Shown in pieces: positions 1 to 5,935 of a stretch of DNA of 8,565 bases. Both the position numbers and the translations under genes were made by a program. The notes beneath the pieces are model-generated. The model had not been told where the DNA came from. It saw nothing but the letters and a program-made list of their open reading frames with translations, and did not search any database. Positions within the stretch are counted from its first letter, which is position 1. Each line of letters starts with the position of its first letter. This DNA is from Candidatus Avelusimicrobium ruminicola (GTDB taxonomy: Bacteria > Elusimicrobiota > Elusimicrobia > Elusimicrobiales > Elusimicrobiaceae): contig ONQH01000031.1 of assembly GCA_900319885.1 (NCBI GenBank), positions 2,047 through 10,611 of the forward strand, in the 5' to 3' direction.

Positions 1-1
1 C

Positions 2-1291
2 ACCAAACTACTTACCAAAAAATATGTACAATTAGCCGAAGAAAAAGCGACCAACTTCTTAAAACGTTTTGATGAACTGGGCAATAACGCCGCCAAACTG
101 GCCAAACGGGCTCGCTCTATTTTATTTCCCGGCACACTATTTGAAGAAATGGGATTTCGGTATTTTGGTCCCGTGGACGGCAACGATATTAACGCTCTGT
201 TGGAAGTATTAGAAACCCTTAAAACCGTCAAAGGGCCGGTGATGCTTCACGTAGTTACCAAAAAAGGCAAAGGCTACGAGCCCGCCGAAAAGAACCCCAC
301 CAAATTCCATGGCGTAGGTATTTTTGACGTAGAAACCGGCGATTCTCTGGGCAAATCAGGCGCGATTACCTTTACAAAATCATTTTCACAAGCCTTATTA
401 AAATTAGCCGAAGAGGACGAAAAAATTTGCGCGATTACCGCCGCCATGCCCGAAGGCACCGGCTTGGATGCGTTTCGCGACAAATTCCCGGCACGTTATT
501 TTGATGTAGGTATTGCCGAAGAACACGCGGCTACGTTCGCCGCAGGCTTGGCAGCCGGCGGGCAAAAGCCGCTAGTGGCCCTTTATTCCACCTTTGCTCA
601 ACGTTGCTATGATCAAATTTTACACGACATTTGCTTGCAGAAATTGCCCGTCGTCTTTGCGCTGGACCGTGCCGGTGTAGTAGGCGAAGACGGCCCCACC
701 CATCACGGGGTATTTGATATAAGTTTTCTGCGTAGCATCCCGAATCTCATCCTGGCGGCCCCGGCGGATGAAAACGAGTTGCAACACATGCTTAAAACCG
801 CTTTTGCCGCAAACGCGCCCTTCGTGTTACGTTACCCGCGCGGCGCCGGTTTTGGCGTTACGTTAGACAAAGAATTAAAACCCTTAGATTTGGGCAAAGG
901 CACCTGGCTGACCAAAGGCAAAGATGTCACCATTTTAGCGATTGGCAACCGCGTCCACCCGGCCTTAAAAGCCGCCGAAACCCTGCGCGACAAAGGGATT
1001 GATGCCGGGGTAATCAATATGCGCTTTGTAAAACCGCTGGATACTAAAATTATTGACGAAGCCCTCAAACGTTCCAACAAATTGGTAACCGTAGAGGACA
1101 ATATGCTCGCCGGCGGATTTGGCTCGGCCGTAGCGGAATATTTGGCCGACCATAACAAAGACGCCCACCTGTTGCGTTTAGGTATTGGGGATGAATTTGT
1201 TCCCCATGCCAAATCAGCTTTGCTTTATGATCAAGTAGGCATTAGTGAAAATGCTATCGTAAAACATATTTCACAATGGAAAATTAAGTGA
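2..1291 (+). CDS. dxs: 1-deoxy-D-xylulose-5-phosphate synthase, C-terminal part (5' end outside window)
   Basis: The enzyme condenses pyruvate and glyceraldehyde 3-phosphate into 1-deoxy-D-xylulose 5-phosphate, using thiamine diphosphate. This is the entry step of the cytosolic MEP pathway to IPP and DMAPP. The reading frame is open from base 2 and gives 429 residues; full-length enzymes have about 620, so roughly 190 N-terminal residues, including the GDG thiamine-binding part, lie off the left edge. Visible motifs are YFGPVDGND, TKKGKGYEPAE, the GIAEEH block with the catalytic Glu (codon 518-520), YSTFAQRCYDQ, DRAG (Asp at 665-667), DGPTHHG (His at 701-703, matching the substrate-contacting His of the E. 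coli enzyme) and RYPRG. A C-terminal transketolase domain with RFVKPLD and VTVEDN follows. One oddity is Asn in DGND, where most family members I recall have His. The stop codon overlaps the ribosome binding site of the next gene, which implies one transcript. Confidence 0.97.
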   Translation, partial: TKLLTKKYVQLAEEKATNFLKRFDELGNNAAKLAKRARSILFPGTLFEEMGFRYFGPVDGNDINALLEVLETLKTVKGPVMLHVVTKKGKGYEPAEKNPTKFHGVGIFDVETGDSLGKSGAITFTKSFSQALLKLAEEDEKICAITAAMPEGTGLDAFRDKFPARYFDVGIAEEHAATFAAGLAAGGQKPLVALYSTFAQRCYDQILHDICLQKLPVVFALDRAGVVGEDGPTHHGVFDISFLRSIPNLILAAPADENELQHMLKTAFAANAPFVLRYPRGAGFGVTLDKELKPLDLGKGTWLTKGKDVTILAIGNRVHPALKAAETLRDKGIDAGVINMRFVKPLDTKIIDEALKRSNKLVTVEDNMLAGGFGSAVAEYLADHNKDAHLLRLGIGDEFVPHAKSALLYDQVGISENAIVKHISQWKIK

Positions 1292-1298
1292 GGAATGT

Positions 1299-2117
1299 AT
1301 GAAAAAAACAACGAAAACAGCCAAAGTTCCGTCTAGTTCTTACATTAAAGCGTATGAAGACGTCCAGTTATTAAAACACGCGGACATGCGCCCGGTACGT
1401 ATGGAACTGGAAACCTTAAAACCGGAAATTTACCTACGCAAATTTAACATCAATGAAACGATTGTTTGCTTCGGCAGTGCGCGTATTAAACCTGCTAAAG
1501 AAGCGCAAAAAGCCATTAAAGAGGCACAGGCAGCCCTGAAAAAACACCCTTCCAGCAAACAACTCAAAAACAAATTGTTAGAAGCGCAAAATGTCGCCAA
1601 ATTAAGCAAATATTACGATATTGCCCGCGAATTTGGGGCACTTGTAGCCAAAAAAGCCGGCAAACGCTTTGCCATTGTAACCGGCGGCGGGCCGGGTATT
1701 ATGGAAGCCGCCAACCGCGGCGCGTATGAAGCGGGTGGGCGCAGTATTGGGATGAACATCACCTTGCCCCACGAACAAGAACCCAACCCATATATCTCGG
1801 ATAATTTGTCGTTCCTGTTTCACTATTTTGCTATCCGCAAATTACACTTGGTTATGCGCTCCAAAGCGTGCGTGGTGTTCCCCGGCGGCTTTGGTACGTA
1901 TGATGAATTATTTGAATTTTTAACCCTCGTCAAAACGGGCAAAAAAGAAGATGTACCGGTAATTTTAGTCGGCCGGAAATTCTGGGATAAAGTAGTCAAT
2001 CTGCAAGCCTTGGCAGATTACGGCGTGATTTCCCCGGATGAAGACACCACCATCCGCGTAGATACCGCCCAAGAAGCCTGGGAAGCCATTGCTAAATTCT
2101 ATAAACTAAAAAAATAA
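1299..2117 (+). CDS. LOG family protein (TIGR00730-type Rossmann fold, probable nucleoside-5'-monophosphate phosphoribohydrolase)
   Basis: This is a 272-residue cytosolic protein of the LOG / 'lysine decarboxylase-like' family. Characterised members release a free base from nucleoside 5'-monophosphates, classically cytokinin ribotides. Both family signatures are present: GGGPGIMEAANRG at residues 129-141 and PGGFGTYDE at 195-203, the latter carrying the conserved PGGxGTxxE catalytic Glu (E203). An FGSAR strand lies at 58-62. The protein exceeds the compact ~190-residue LOGs because of a basic N-terminus (1-50) and a Lys/Ala-rich, probably helical insert at about 65-103 between the first strand and the next helix. 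Longer LOG-like proteins are common in bacteria. The ATG at 1299 is preceded by AGGA (1291-1294), 4 nt upstream and overlapping the dxs stop codon, so translation is probably coupled to dxs. The family is certain; the substrate is not, and amino-acid decarboxylase activity is not expected despite older labels. Confidence 0.92.
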   Translation: MKKTTKTAKVPSSSYIKAYEDVQLLKHADMRPVRMELETLKPEIYLRKFNINETIVCFGSARIKPAKEAQKAIKEAQAALKKHPSSKQLKNKLLEAQNVAKLSKYYDIAREFGALVAKKAGKRFAIVTGGGPGIMEAANRGAYEAGGRSIGMNITLPHEQEPNPYISDNLSFLFHYFAIRKLHLVMRSKACVVFPGGFGTYDELFEFLTLVKTGKKEDVPVILVGRKFWDKVVNLQALADYGVISPDEDTTIRVDTAQEAWEAIAKFYKLKK

Positions 2118-2138
2118 AGTTTAGAATAACCAAACCTA

Positions 2139-2171
2139 AAACGCCCCGGTAGTGAACTGGGGCGTTTATTT
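2139..2171 (+). terminator. Rho-independent terminator of the dxs-LOG transcript
   Basis: A 12-bp stem pairs 2139-2150 with 2156-2167 (AAACGCCCCGGT against ACTGGGGCGTTT, one G-T wobble) around a 5-nt AGTGA loop. It is followed by a T-rich run (TTTATTTATT). It starts 21 nt after the LOG stop codon and should end that transcript before the pilin promoter. Confidence 0.9.
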
Positions 2172-2206
2172 ATTAAAAAATCAGGGGCCCACACAGTCTA
2201 TAGGCC

Positions 2207-2235
2207 TTGAATTTTACGACTAAAAGCACTATACT
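2207..2235 (+). promoter_or_regulatory. Sigma70-type promoter of the pilin gene
   Basis: A -35 element TTGAAT (2207-2212) and a -10 element TATACT (2230-2235) are separated by exactly 17 bp. Transcription would start near 2241-2243, giving a leader of about 54 nt before the pilin ATG. This is the only convincing promoter in the gap between the LOG terminator and the pilin gene. The match is by eye and no start site is known. Confidence 0.7.
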
Positions 2236-2241
2236 TATAGT

Positions 2242-2280
2242 AAGGCATAGGGGCCGTGTGTCCCTTATGTTTTTTTTGTT
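2242..2280 (+). promoter_or_regulatory. 5'-leader hairpin plus U-tract upstream of the pilin gene
   Basis: Bases 2246-2253 (CATAGGGG) pair with 2262-2269 (CCCTTATG, one G-T wobble) around the 8-nt loop CCGTGTGT. The stem can extend outward to 2242/2273 with two A-U and two G-U pairs. Eight T residues follow directly (2270-2277). The form is that of an intrinsic terminator, yet it lies downstream of the only visible promoter and just ahead of the Shine-Dalgarno sequence. It could attenuate expression, cap the mRNA 5' end as a stabilising hairpin, or be a second terminator for readthrough from dxs-LOG. Confidence 0.65.
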
Positions 2281-2282
2281 TA

Positions 2283-2288
2283 AGGAGG
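2283..2288 (+). promoter_or_regulatory. Strong ribosome binding site of the pilin gene
   Basis: AGGAGG lies 7 nt before the ATG at 2296 and is a full consensus Shine-Dalgarno sequence. It is the strongest site on the plus strand of this window, fixes the start codon and suggests high translation. It sits immediately after the leader hairpin and U-tract, so folding there could affect access. Confidence 0.88.
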
Positions 2289-2295
2289 AAATCTT

Positions 2296-2805
2296 ATGAA
2301 ACACGGTTTCACGTTAATTGAATTATTGGTAGTCGTGCTTATTATCGGTATTTTGGCGGCAATAGCCTTGCCCCAATATACCAAAGCAGTGGAACGCTCC
2401 CGCATGGCCGAAGCGGTGCAAACACTAGGCGATTTGGCTACTGCCCAACAAATCTATTATATGCAGCATGGGACATTTGCTTCCGGCTTTGACGGACTGA
2501 GCGAAGGGGATATTGTGATGGCTGACCCCAGTGATGACGGACGTTTCCATTATACAGTGACCGGTACCCCGGCAGCCGCCACCCTGACCGCCCAACGTTG
2601 GGCCGGGATGTACGGTGACGCCGCCAACCGCGGGACACTTACGCTGACGATAGCCCCCAACGGTTCTCTTACCAAAACGTGTACCGGACCGGACGGTTTT
2701 TGTCCCATGGCCCGAACCGCCGGCTATACCGTACCGAGTTCTTCTTCCGGAACCGGAGGATCTGCTCCCGATATTGAATCTCATTTAGGAGGGAACACCC
2801 CCTAA
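2296..2805 (+). CDS. Type IV pilin-like protein (prepilin with class III signal peptide)
   Basis: This 169-residue protein has a textbook prepilin N-terminus: a short leader MKHG, predicted prepilin peptidase cleavage after Gly4, then Phe at mature +1 and Glu9 at mature +5. A hydrophobic helix (about 5-26) continues into the alpha1 helix QYTKAVERSRMAEAVQTL. Such subunits are inserted in the inner membrane, processed, methylated and assembled into type IV pili, type II secretion pseudopili or DNA-uptake pili. The globular part (about 60-145) carries one Cys pair, C129 and C136 (CTGPDGFC), suggesting a small disulfide loop near the C-terminus. The tail (147-169) is rich in Ser and Gly and looks flexible. 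No pilus assembly genes adjoin it: it is a single-gene unit with its own promoter and terminator. Whether it is a major pilin, a minor pilin or a pseudopilin cannot be decided. The N-terminus resembles the many dispersed pilin-like proteins of Elusimicrobium. Confidence 0.93.
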   Translation: MKHGFTLIELLVVVLIIGILAAIALPQYTKAVERSRMAEAVQTLGDLATAQQIYYMQHGTFASGFDGLSEGDIVMADPSDDGRFHYTVTGTPAAATLTAQRWAGMYGDAANRGTLTLTIAPNGSLTKTCTGPDGFCPMARTAGYTVPSSSSGTGGSAPDIESHLGGNTP

Positions 2806-2816
2806 TTTTACTCAAT

Positions 2817-2850
2817 AAAAAATCCCGCGCCAAAAGCGCGGGGTTTTTTA
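2817..2850. terminator. Bidirectional Rho-independent terminator between pilin and TPR genes
   Basis: A GC-rich stem pairs 2824-2830 (CCCGCGC) with 2836-2842 (GCGCGGG) around the loop CAAAA. It is flanked by A residues on the left (2817-2822) and T residues on the right (2844-2849), which can extend the pairing. The plus strand gives hairpin plus TTTTTT after the pilin stop; the minus strand gives the same structure plus ATTTTTT, 15 nt past the TPR gene stop. One element can therefore end both convergent transcripts. Confidence 0.92.
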
Positions 2851-2864
2851 TGAGTCCTATTCCC

Positions 2865-3920
2865 TTAGGTATAACTTTCTAAATAGGTGTGTAACTTTTC
2901 AGCCTTGGCTTGTTTAACGCCGGCCTCGTAAAGTTCTTCGGCCTCGTCGGTGCGTCCCAAGGAGTAAAGCACTTGCGCCAAAGACAATTTAGTTAAAATT
3001 TGCCCGCGTTTTTCGTCCGAATTGTCAAACAAAGCACGGGCCGCCTGCAAATCTTCCAGGGCCAAATTTAATTTGTTTTTGCGTTTTAATACATCGGCGC
3101 GGCCCCATTTTACAAATCCCAGGTCTACCTTATCGCCAATGGATGAATACAACTTGTCCGCCACATTATAATGACGTAGGGCCTCGTCGTATTTGCCTTG
3201 TTGGCGTAGGCCATTAGCCATACCGCACTGCGTATAGGCTTTGCCAAATACATCTTCGCTACGCCTAAAGATTTTTTCGGCAAGTTTATAATTTTTCACG
3301 CAGTCATCAATTTTTCCGCAAATGCGGCTAATGCCCGCTAAACCGCAATATCCGTAGGCTTCATTGATTTTATCGCCGATTTTTTTGGCCAGCGCAATAG
3401 ATTTCTTAAATTGGGCAATTCCTTCTTCAAAGTGCCCTTGGAGGCGGAAAATCCCCCCTTTGGCCCAGTGAATAAAACTTTGCCCCGCATAGTCTTTTAA
3501 TTGCACATAAGCGGCTAACACCGCATCCAGCAGTTCTAAAGCGTCATCCAATTTGCCCCACGCCCGTAACGACATACCCATCTCTTGCATGGCGCGGATT
3601 TCATAGTCATCAAATTCCAGTTCTTTGGCCATTTCCAACGTTTCAAGGGCCAGTTCATACGCCAGGGCCGCGTGCCCGAGGGTGCGATAACAGGCCGACA
3701 TCGCCAACAGAATATCCATACGCCCTTCCACTTCGTCCGCAATGGCCAACCCTTTGGCATAGGTTTTTAAGGCCCGTTCAAAGGAGCCCAATTGACGATG
3801 GGCTTCGCCTTCTAAAAACAAATCCTGTGCTGTTTTTTTGCGCACGTTTTTGAGTAGCGCCAGGGCACGGGTCGGTTCGTTCATTTCCAGCAGTTCATAA
3901 ATTTTCTCCACGTCAGCCAT
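2865..3920 (-). CDS. Tetratricopeptide-repeat protein
   Basis: This 351-residue protein is built almost wholly of helical hairpin repeats. Eight units begin at about residues 33, 69, 108, 147, 187, 227, 267 and 308. The spacing is near 40 residues rather than the canonical 34, as in the longer TPRs of LGN/Rap/MalT-like scaffolds. Repeated patterns include LGxxxxAL, GKxDDAL, QGKYDEALRHY and LGRTDEAEELY. No signal peptide, membrane segment or enzymatic domain is visible, so it is probably a cytosolic protein-interaction scaffold. The ATG at 3920 has a strong AGGAGG 4 nt upstream that overlaps the TAG stop of the response regulator, so it is the last gene of the operon with an independent, strong ribosome site. 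Being next to a stand-alone REC protein suggests the two act together, perhaps as receiver and output adaptor. That is inference; no specific function is known. Confidence 0.85.
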   Translation of the reverse strand: MADVEKIYELLEMNEPTRALALLKNVRKKTAQDLFLEGEAHRQLGSFERALKTYAKGLAIADEVEGRMDILLAMSACYRTLGHAALAYELALETLEMAKELEFDDYEIRAMQEMGMSLRAWGKLDDALELLDAVLAAYVQLKDYAGQSFIHWAKGGIFRLQGHFEEGIAQFKKSIALAKKIGDKINEAYGYCGLAGISRICGKIDDCVKNYKLAEKIFRRSEDVFGKAYTQCGMANGLRQQGKYDEALRHYNVADKLYSSIGDKVDLGFVKWGRADVLKRKNKLNLALEDLQAARALFDNSDEKRGQILTKLSLAQVLYSLGRTDEAEELYEAGVKQAKAEKLHTYLESYT

Positions 3921-3928
3921 ACACCCTC

Positions 3929-4294
3929 CTAGATTTTCAAATATTTTTTGATTTCGGCCAAAGTTTCCGGCAAATTATATGGTTTGGGGATAAAATAATC
4001 CGCTCCGGCCTCTGTGGCGCGTTCGCGCGATTCTTCATCCGTTAAGGTAGACATAATAACTATCGGGATGCGCCAGGTAGCGTTATCCGTTTTGAGCAGT
4101 TTGCAGACATCAAATCCGCTGATTTTGGGCAACATAATATCTAACAAAATCAAATCCGGCTTTTGCTGTTTAACTAGCGTTACACCCTCTGCCCCGTTTT
4201 GCGCCCAGTGGGCCTCTATCCCTTCTACTTGCAAGGCACCTACCAAGGCAGTCCCTAATACTTTGGAATCTTCAATTAAAACAATTTTTTTCAT
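3929..4294 (-). CDS. Single-domain (REC only) response regulator
   Basis: At 121 residues this is a complete CheY-like receiver domain with no output domain. The acidic pair is E8-D9, the phospho-acceptor is D52 in LLDIMLP, the switch Ser/Thr is S82-T83 at the end of the fourth strand (VIMST), and the invariant Lys is K104 in PKP. All residues needed for Mg-dependent phosphorylation are present. Such proteins relay phosphate or act by binding partners; with no DNA-binding domain it is not itself a transcription factor. The start ATG overlaps the stop of the upstream gamma-carbonic-anhydrase-like gene in an ATGA junction and has only a weak ribosome site (AAGA), so translation is probably coupled. 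No histidine kinase gene is in the window. The adjoining TPR protein is a plausible partner. Confidence 0.93.
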   Translation of the reverse strand: MKKIVLIEDSKVLGTALVGALQVEGIEAHWAQNGAEGVTLVKQQKPDLILLDIMLPKISGFDVCKLLKTDNATWRIPIVIMSTLTDEESRERATEAGADYFIPKPYNLPETLAEIKKYLKI

Positions 4295-4806
4295 AGTTCT
4301 TGTGTTTTATTTTGATAAATAACAATCGCCTTGGCATATTCACGGGCATTTTGCAAAATCCCGTTTACTTCCTCTTCTTCCAACTGGCGGACTACTTTGC
4401 CGGGTACGCCCATCACCAAGGAACCGGCCGGGATGTTTTTTCCCGCCGGGATTACTGTGCCTGCCCCAATAATACAATTCGGGCCGATTTCACTTTCCAT
4501 TACTACAGCGTTCATCCCAATAATAACATTGTCGCCAATCCGGCTGCCATGTACTACCGCCCCATGGCCTACGCTCACCCCGGCTCCAATCTGGCACGGT
4601 GCACCGTAATTTACGTGGAGGCAGGCATTGTCTTGAATATTAGATCCTTCCCCTACGGTAATAGCCGCAATATCTCCCCGCAACACCGCCGAGGGAAATA
4701 CCGACACATTTTCTCCCAAAGTTACCTGACCGATAATCGTGGCTGTTTGATGCACAAAGCAACTGGCCGGCACCGTGGGTGTTAACTGGTCTAATTTTTC
4801 AATCAT
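4291..4806 (-). CDS. Gamma-class carbonic anhydrase-like hexapeptide-repeat protein (YrdA/PaaY/CamH-type)
   Basis: This 171-residue protein is a left-handed beta-helix of hexapeptide repeats (IIGQVT, LGENVSV, VGEGSNI, IGAGVSV, IGDNVII, IGPNCII, IGAGTVI) with a C-terminal helix from about residue 140. It would be a cytosolic trimer with metal sites at the subunit interfaces. The three metal-binding His are H64 (NIQDNACLH), H81 and H86 (GHGAVVH). The other family residues are also visible: R43 and D45 in LRGD, and Q58. With all ligands present, a metal-binding hydratase-type site is likely. However, many proteins of this subgroup have no proven carbonic anhydrase activity, and thioesterase or acyltransferase-like roles are possible. 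The gene overlaps its neighbours by ATGA on both sides (4803-4806 and 4291-4294), which places it firmly inside the operon. Confidence 0.9.
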   Translation of the reverse strand: MIEKLDQLTPTVPASCFVHQTATIIGQVTLGENVSVFPSAVLRGDIAAITVGEGSNIQDNACLHVNYGAPCQIGAGVSVGHGAVVHGSRIGDNVIIGMNAVVMESEIGPNCIIGAGTVIPAGKNIPAGSLVMGVPGKVVRQLEEEEVNGILQNAREYAKAIVIYQNKTQEL

Positions 4807-5852
4807 GCTCTGCCTCTTTTGCGTTTACGGGTGGATTCCTTCTCCGGGGTGGAAAGTTGCAGTCCCCAGTAAATAAAAATACTAATAATTCCCGGAATCA
4901 CGTAATACACCACCCGGTAAATCAGTGTGGCCATTAGCGCGGCATCCCAATCAATACCCATTTGATTAAAAACAGCAGTCATGGCTAATTCCATAGCCCC
5001 CAAACCACTGGGTAAGATGGGAATTAGGGTAGTAACCATCCCTACCGCAAAACCGGCTACTAATACGCCGGCCGATATATATACACCTACCGCGCGGAAC
5101 GCAAAATAGAGTACCATAATAGTAAAGAACCAATCGGCACAGACATACACAATGGTACTGGTTAGTTTGCGTCTTTTTTTGTGAATCAGGTCAATGCCTT
5201 CATCCAACTGGGCGGCGAAATCGGTATAGCGGTCTTTGGGGATAAGGGCCCGAAATACATGGAAAGAGATTTTATTTAACAGCCTAAATGCTTTACGTAA
5301 CCATTTAGAGCGTAGTTCGTCATTGAACAAGAAAGCCGTAATCAGCACACAGACTATACACATGCCAATAATTAACCCAAAATTTTCAGCCAGTTGTAAC
5401 GTAGTAGCCGACGAGTTAAACAACATGAGTATAGACCCTTGCAAAATAATAACCGCCAACACAAAATACAGTAGTACCGTAATCACAATGCTGGCCGTAA
5501 CGCACATGCCAAAGGGGATGCGCCGGCGATTTAACAGGTGGGCCCGCAATGCAAAACCACTGGCCCCTAACGAAGAAATTAAATAATTGACCGTGGTGGA
5601 AACCAGGGCAATCCCAATAGCCGCACTTTTGCTAATGCGCCGCCCCATAATGCGAAGCATTTCATACAAACTCATCCCCATCGCAATATAGATGAGCACG
5701 GAAGATAATAACGATAAAAATAGATATTTTGTCCGTACGCCTTGCCAAATTTTAACAAAACTATCCTTGGCGTGATAAATCATCACGGCCAGGATGCCCA
5801 CAGATAGCAACATCCCGACGGCGTAGAGGAGATATTTAAGCGGTTTTTTCAC
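4803..5852 (-). CDS. Flippase-like integral membrane protein (LPG synthase TM region / UPF0104 family)
   Basis: This 349-residue inner-membrane protein has about eight hydrophobic segments (roughly 7-26, 42-63, 76-96, 115-147, 156-176, 229-252, 256-280 and 304-331). A charged cytosolic-type loop lies at 177-228 and the C-terminal tail is strongly basic. The family signature is IPILPSGLGAMELAM (277-291), followed by ALMATLIYRVVYYVIPG (305-321). It corresponds to the N-terminal flippase half of MprF, without the lysyl-transferase domain, so it probably moves a lipid or lipid-linked substrate across the membrane; the substrate is unknown. The start is a GTG at 5852, read as Met, with AGGAG (5860-5864, minus strand) 7 nt upstream. 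I see no better in-frame start. It is the first gene of the four-gene operon, and its TGA overlaps the next ATG. Confidence 0.88.
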   Translation of the reverse strand: MKKPLKYLLYAVGMLLSVGILAVMIYHAKDSFVKIWQGVRTKYLFLSLLSSVLIYIAMGMSLYEMLRIMGRRISKSAAIGIALVSTTVNYLISSLGASGFALRAHLLNRRRIPFGMCVTASIVITVLLYFVLAVIILQGSILMLFNSSATTLQLAENFGLIIGMCIVCVLITAFLFNDELRSKWLRKAFRLLNKISFHVFRALIPKDRYTDFAAQLDEGIDLIHKKRRKLTSTIVYVCADWFFTIMVLYFAFRAVGVYISAGVLVAGFAVGMVTTLIPILPSGLGAMELAMTAVFNQMGIDWDAALMATLIYRVVYYVIPGIISIFIYWGLQLSTPEKESTRKRKRGRA

Positions 5853-5864
5853 ACGCAGGCTCCT

Positions 5865-5911
5865 ATAGGTTAATATATAAAAATTATATAATATATTTAG
5901 AGTAATGGGGA
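5865..5911. promoter_or_regulatory. Divergent promoter region between the flippase operon and uvrA
   Basis: This very AT-rich stretch lies between two divergent starts only 83 bp apart. ATTATATAAT (5883-5892) is a perfect palindrome holding a TATAAT on each strand (plus 5887-5892, minus 5883-5888). For uvrA an alternative pair is TTAATA (5870-5875), 16 bp, TATATT (5892-5897). No good -35 hexamer is seen for the minus-strand operon. Promoters for both directions must lie here unless transcription enters from outside, but the exact elements are uncertain. Confidence 0.5.
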
Positions 5912-5921
5912 CCGATTCCCC
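5907..5921 (+). repeat. Inverted repeat in the uvrA leader
   Basis: GGGGA (5907-5911) and TCCCC (5917-5921) are separated by CCGAT, giving a small hairpin or a compact operator-like dyad. It lies just downstream of the AT-rich promoter core and 4 nt before the uvrA Shine-Dalgarno sequence (AGAGG, 5926-5930). It does not match the LexA consensus forms I know. It may be a regulator site, an mRNA hairpin or chance. Confidence 0.4.
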
Positions 5922-5935
5922 GGCAAGAGGTTGAT

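Noticed and set aside
832..1212. 126-codon open frame on the minus strand within dxs
   Set aside because: It is a shadow of the conserved dxs C-terminal domain, with no start context and no recognisable protein features.
2425..2784. 119-codon open frame on the minus strand inside the pilin gene
   Set aside because: It is antisense to a clear pilin with a perfect ribosome site, has low-complexity Gly/Arg/Ser composition and no recognisable domain or start signal.
2786..2804. AGGAGGG and a partial inverted repeat at the end of the pilin gene
   Set aside because: No start codon follows at a useful distance, and the stem has an internal mismatch and few pairs; the real terminator lies at 2817-2850.
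4300..4785. 161-codon open frame on the plus strand
   Set aside because: It is antisense to the gamma-carbonic-anhydrase-like gene, whose hexapeptide repeats and metal ligands are unmistakable; the plus-strand product resembles no known family and has no ribosome site.
4803..5852. MprF (lysylphosphatidylglycerol synthase) assignment
   Set aside because: Only the flippase-like membrane half is present; the protein ends in a short basic tail and lacks the cytosolic aminoacyl-transfer domain.
5907..5921. SOS (LexA) box at uvrA
   Set aside because: The dyad GGGGA-N5-TCCCC matches neither the E. coli nor the Bacillus-type LexA consensus, so damage control cannot be claimed from it.
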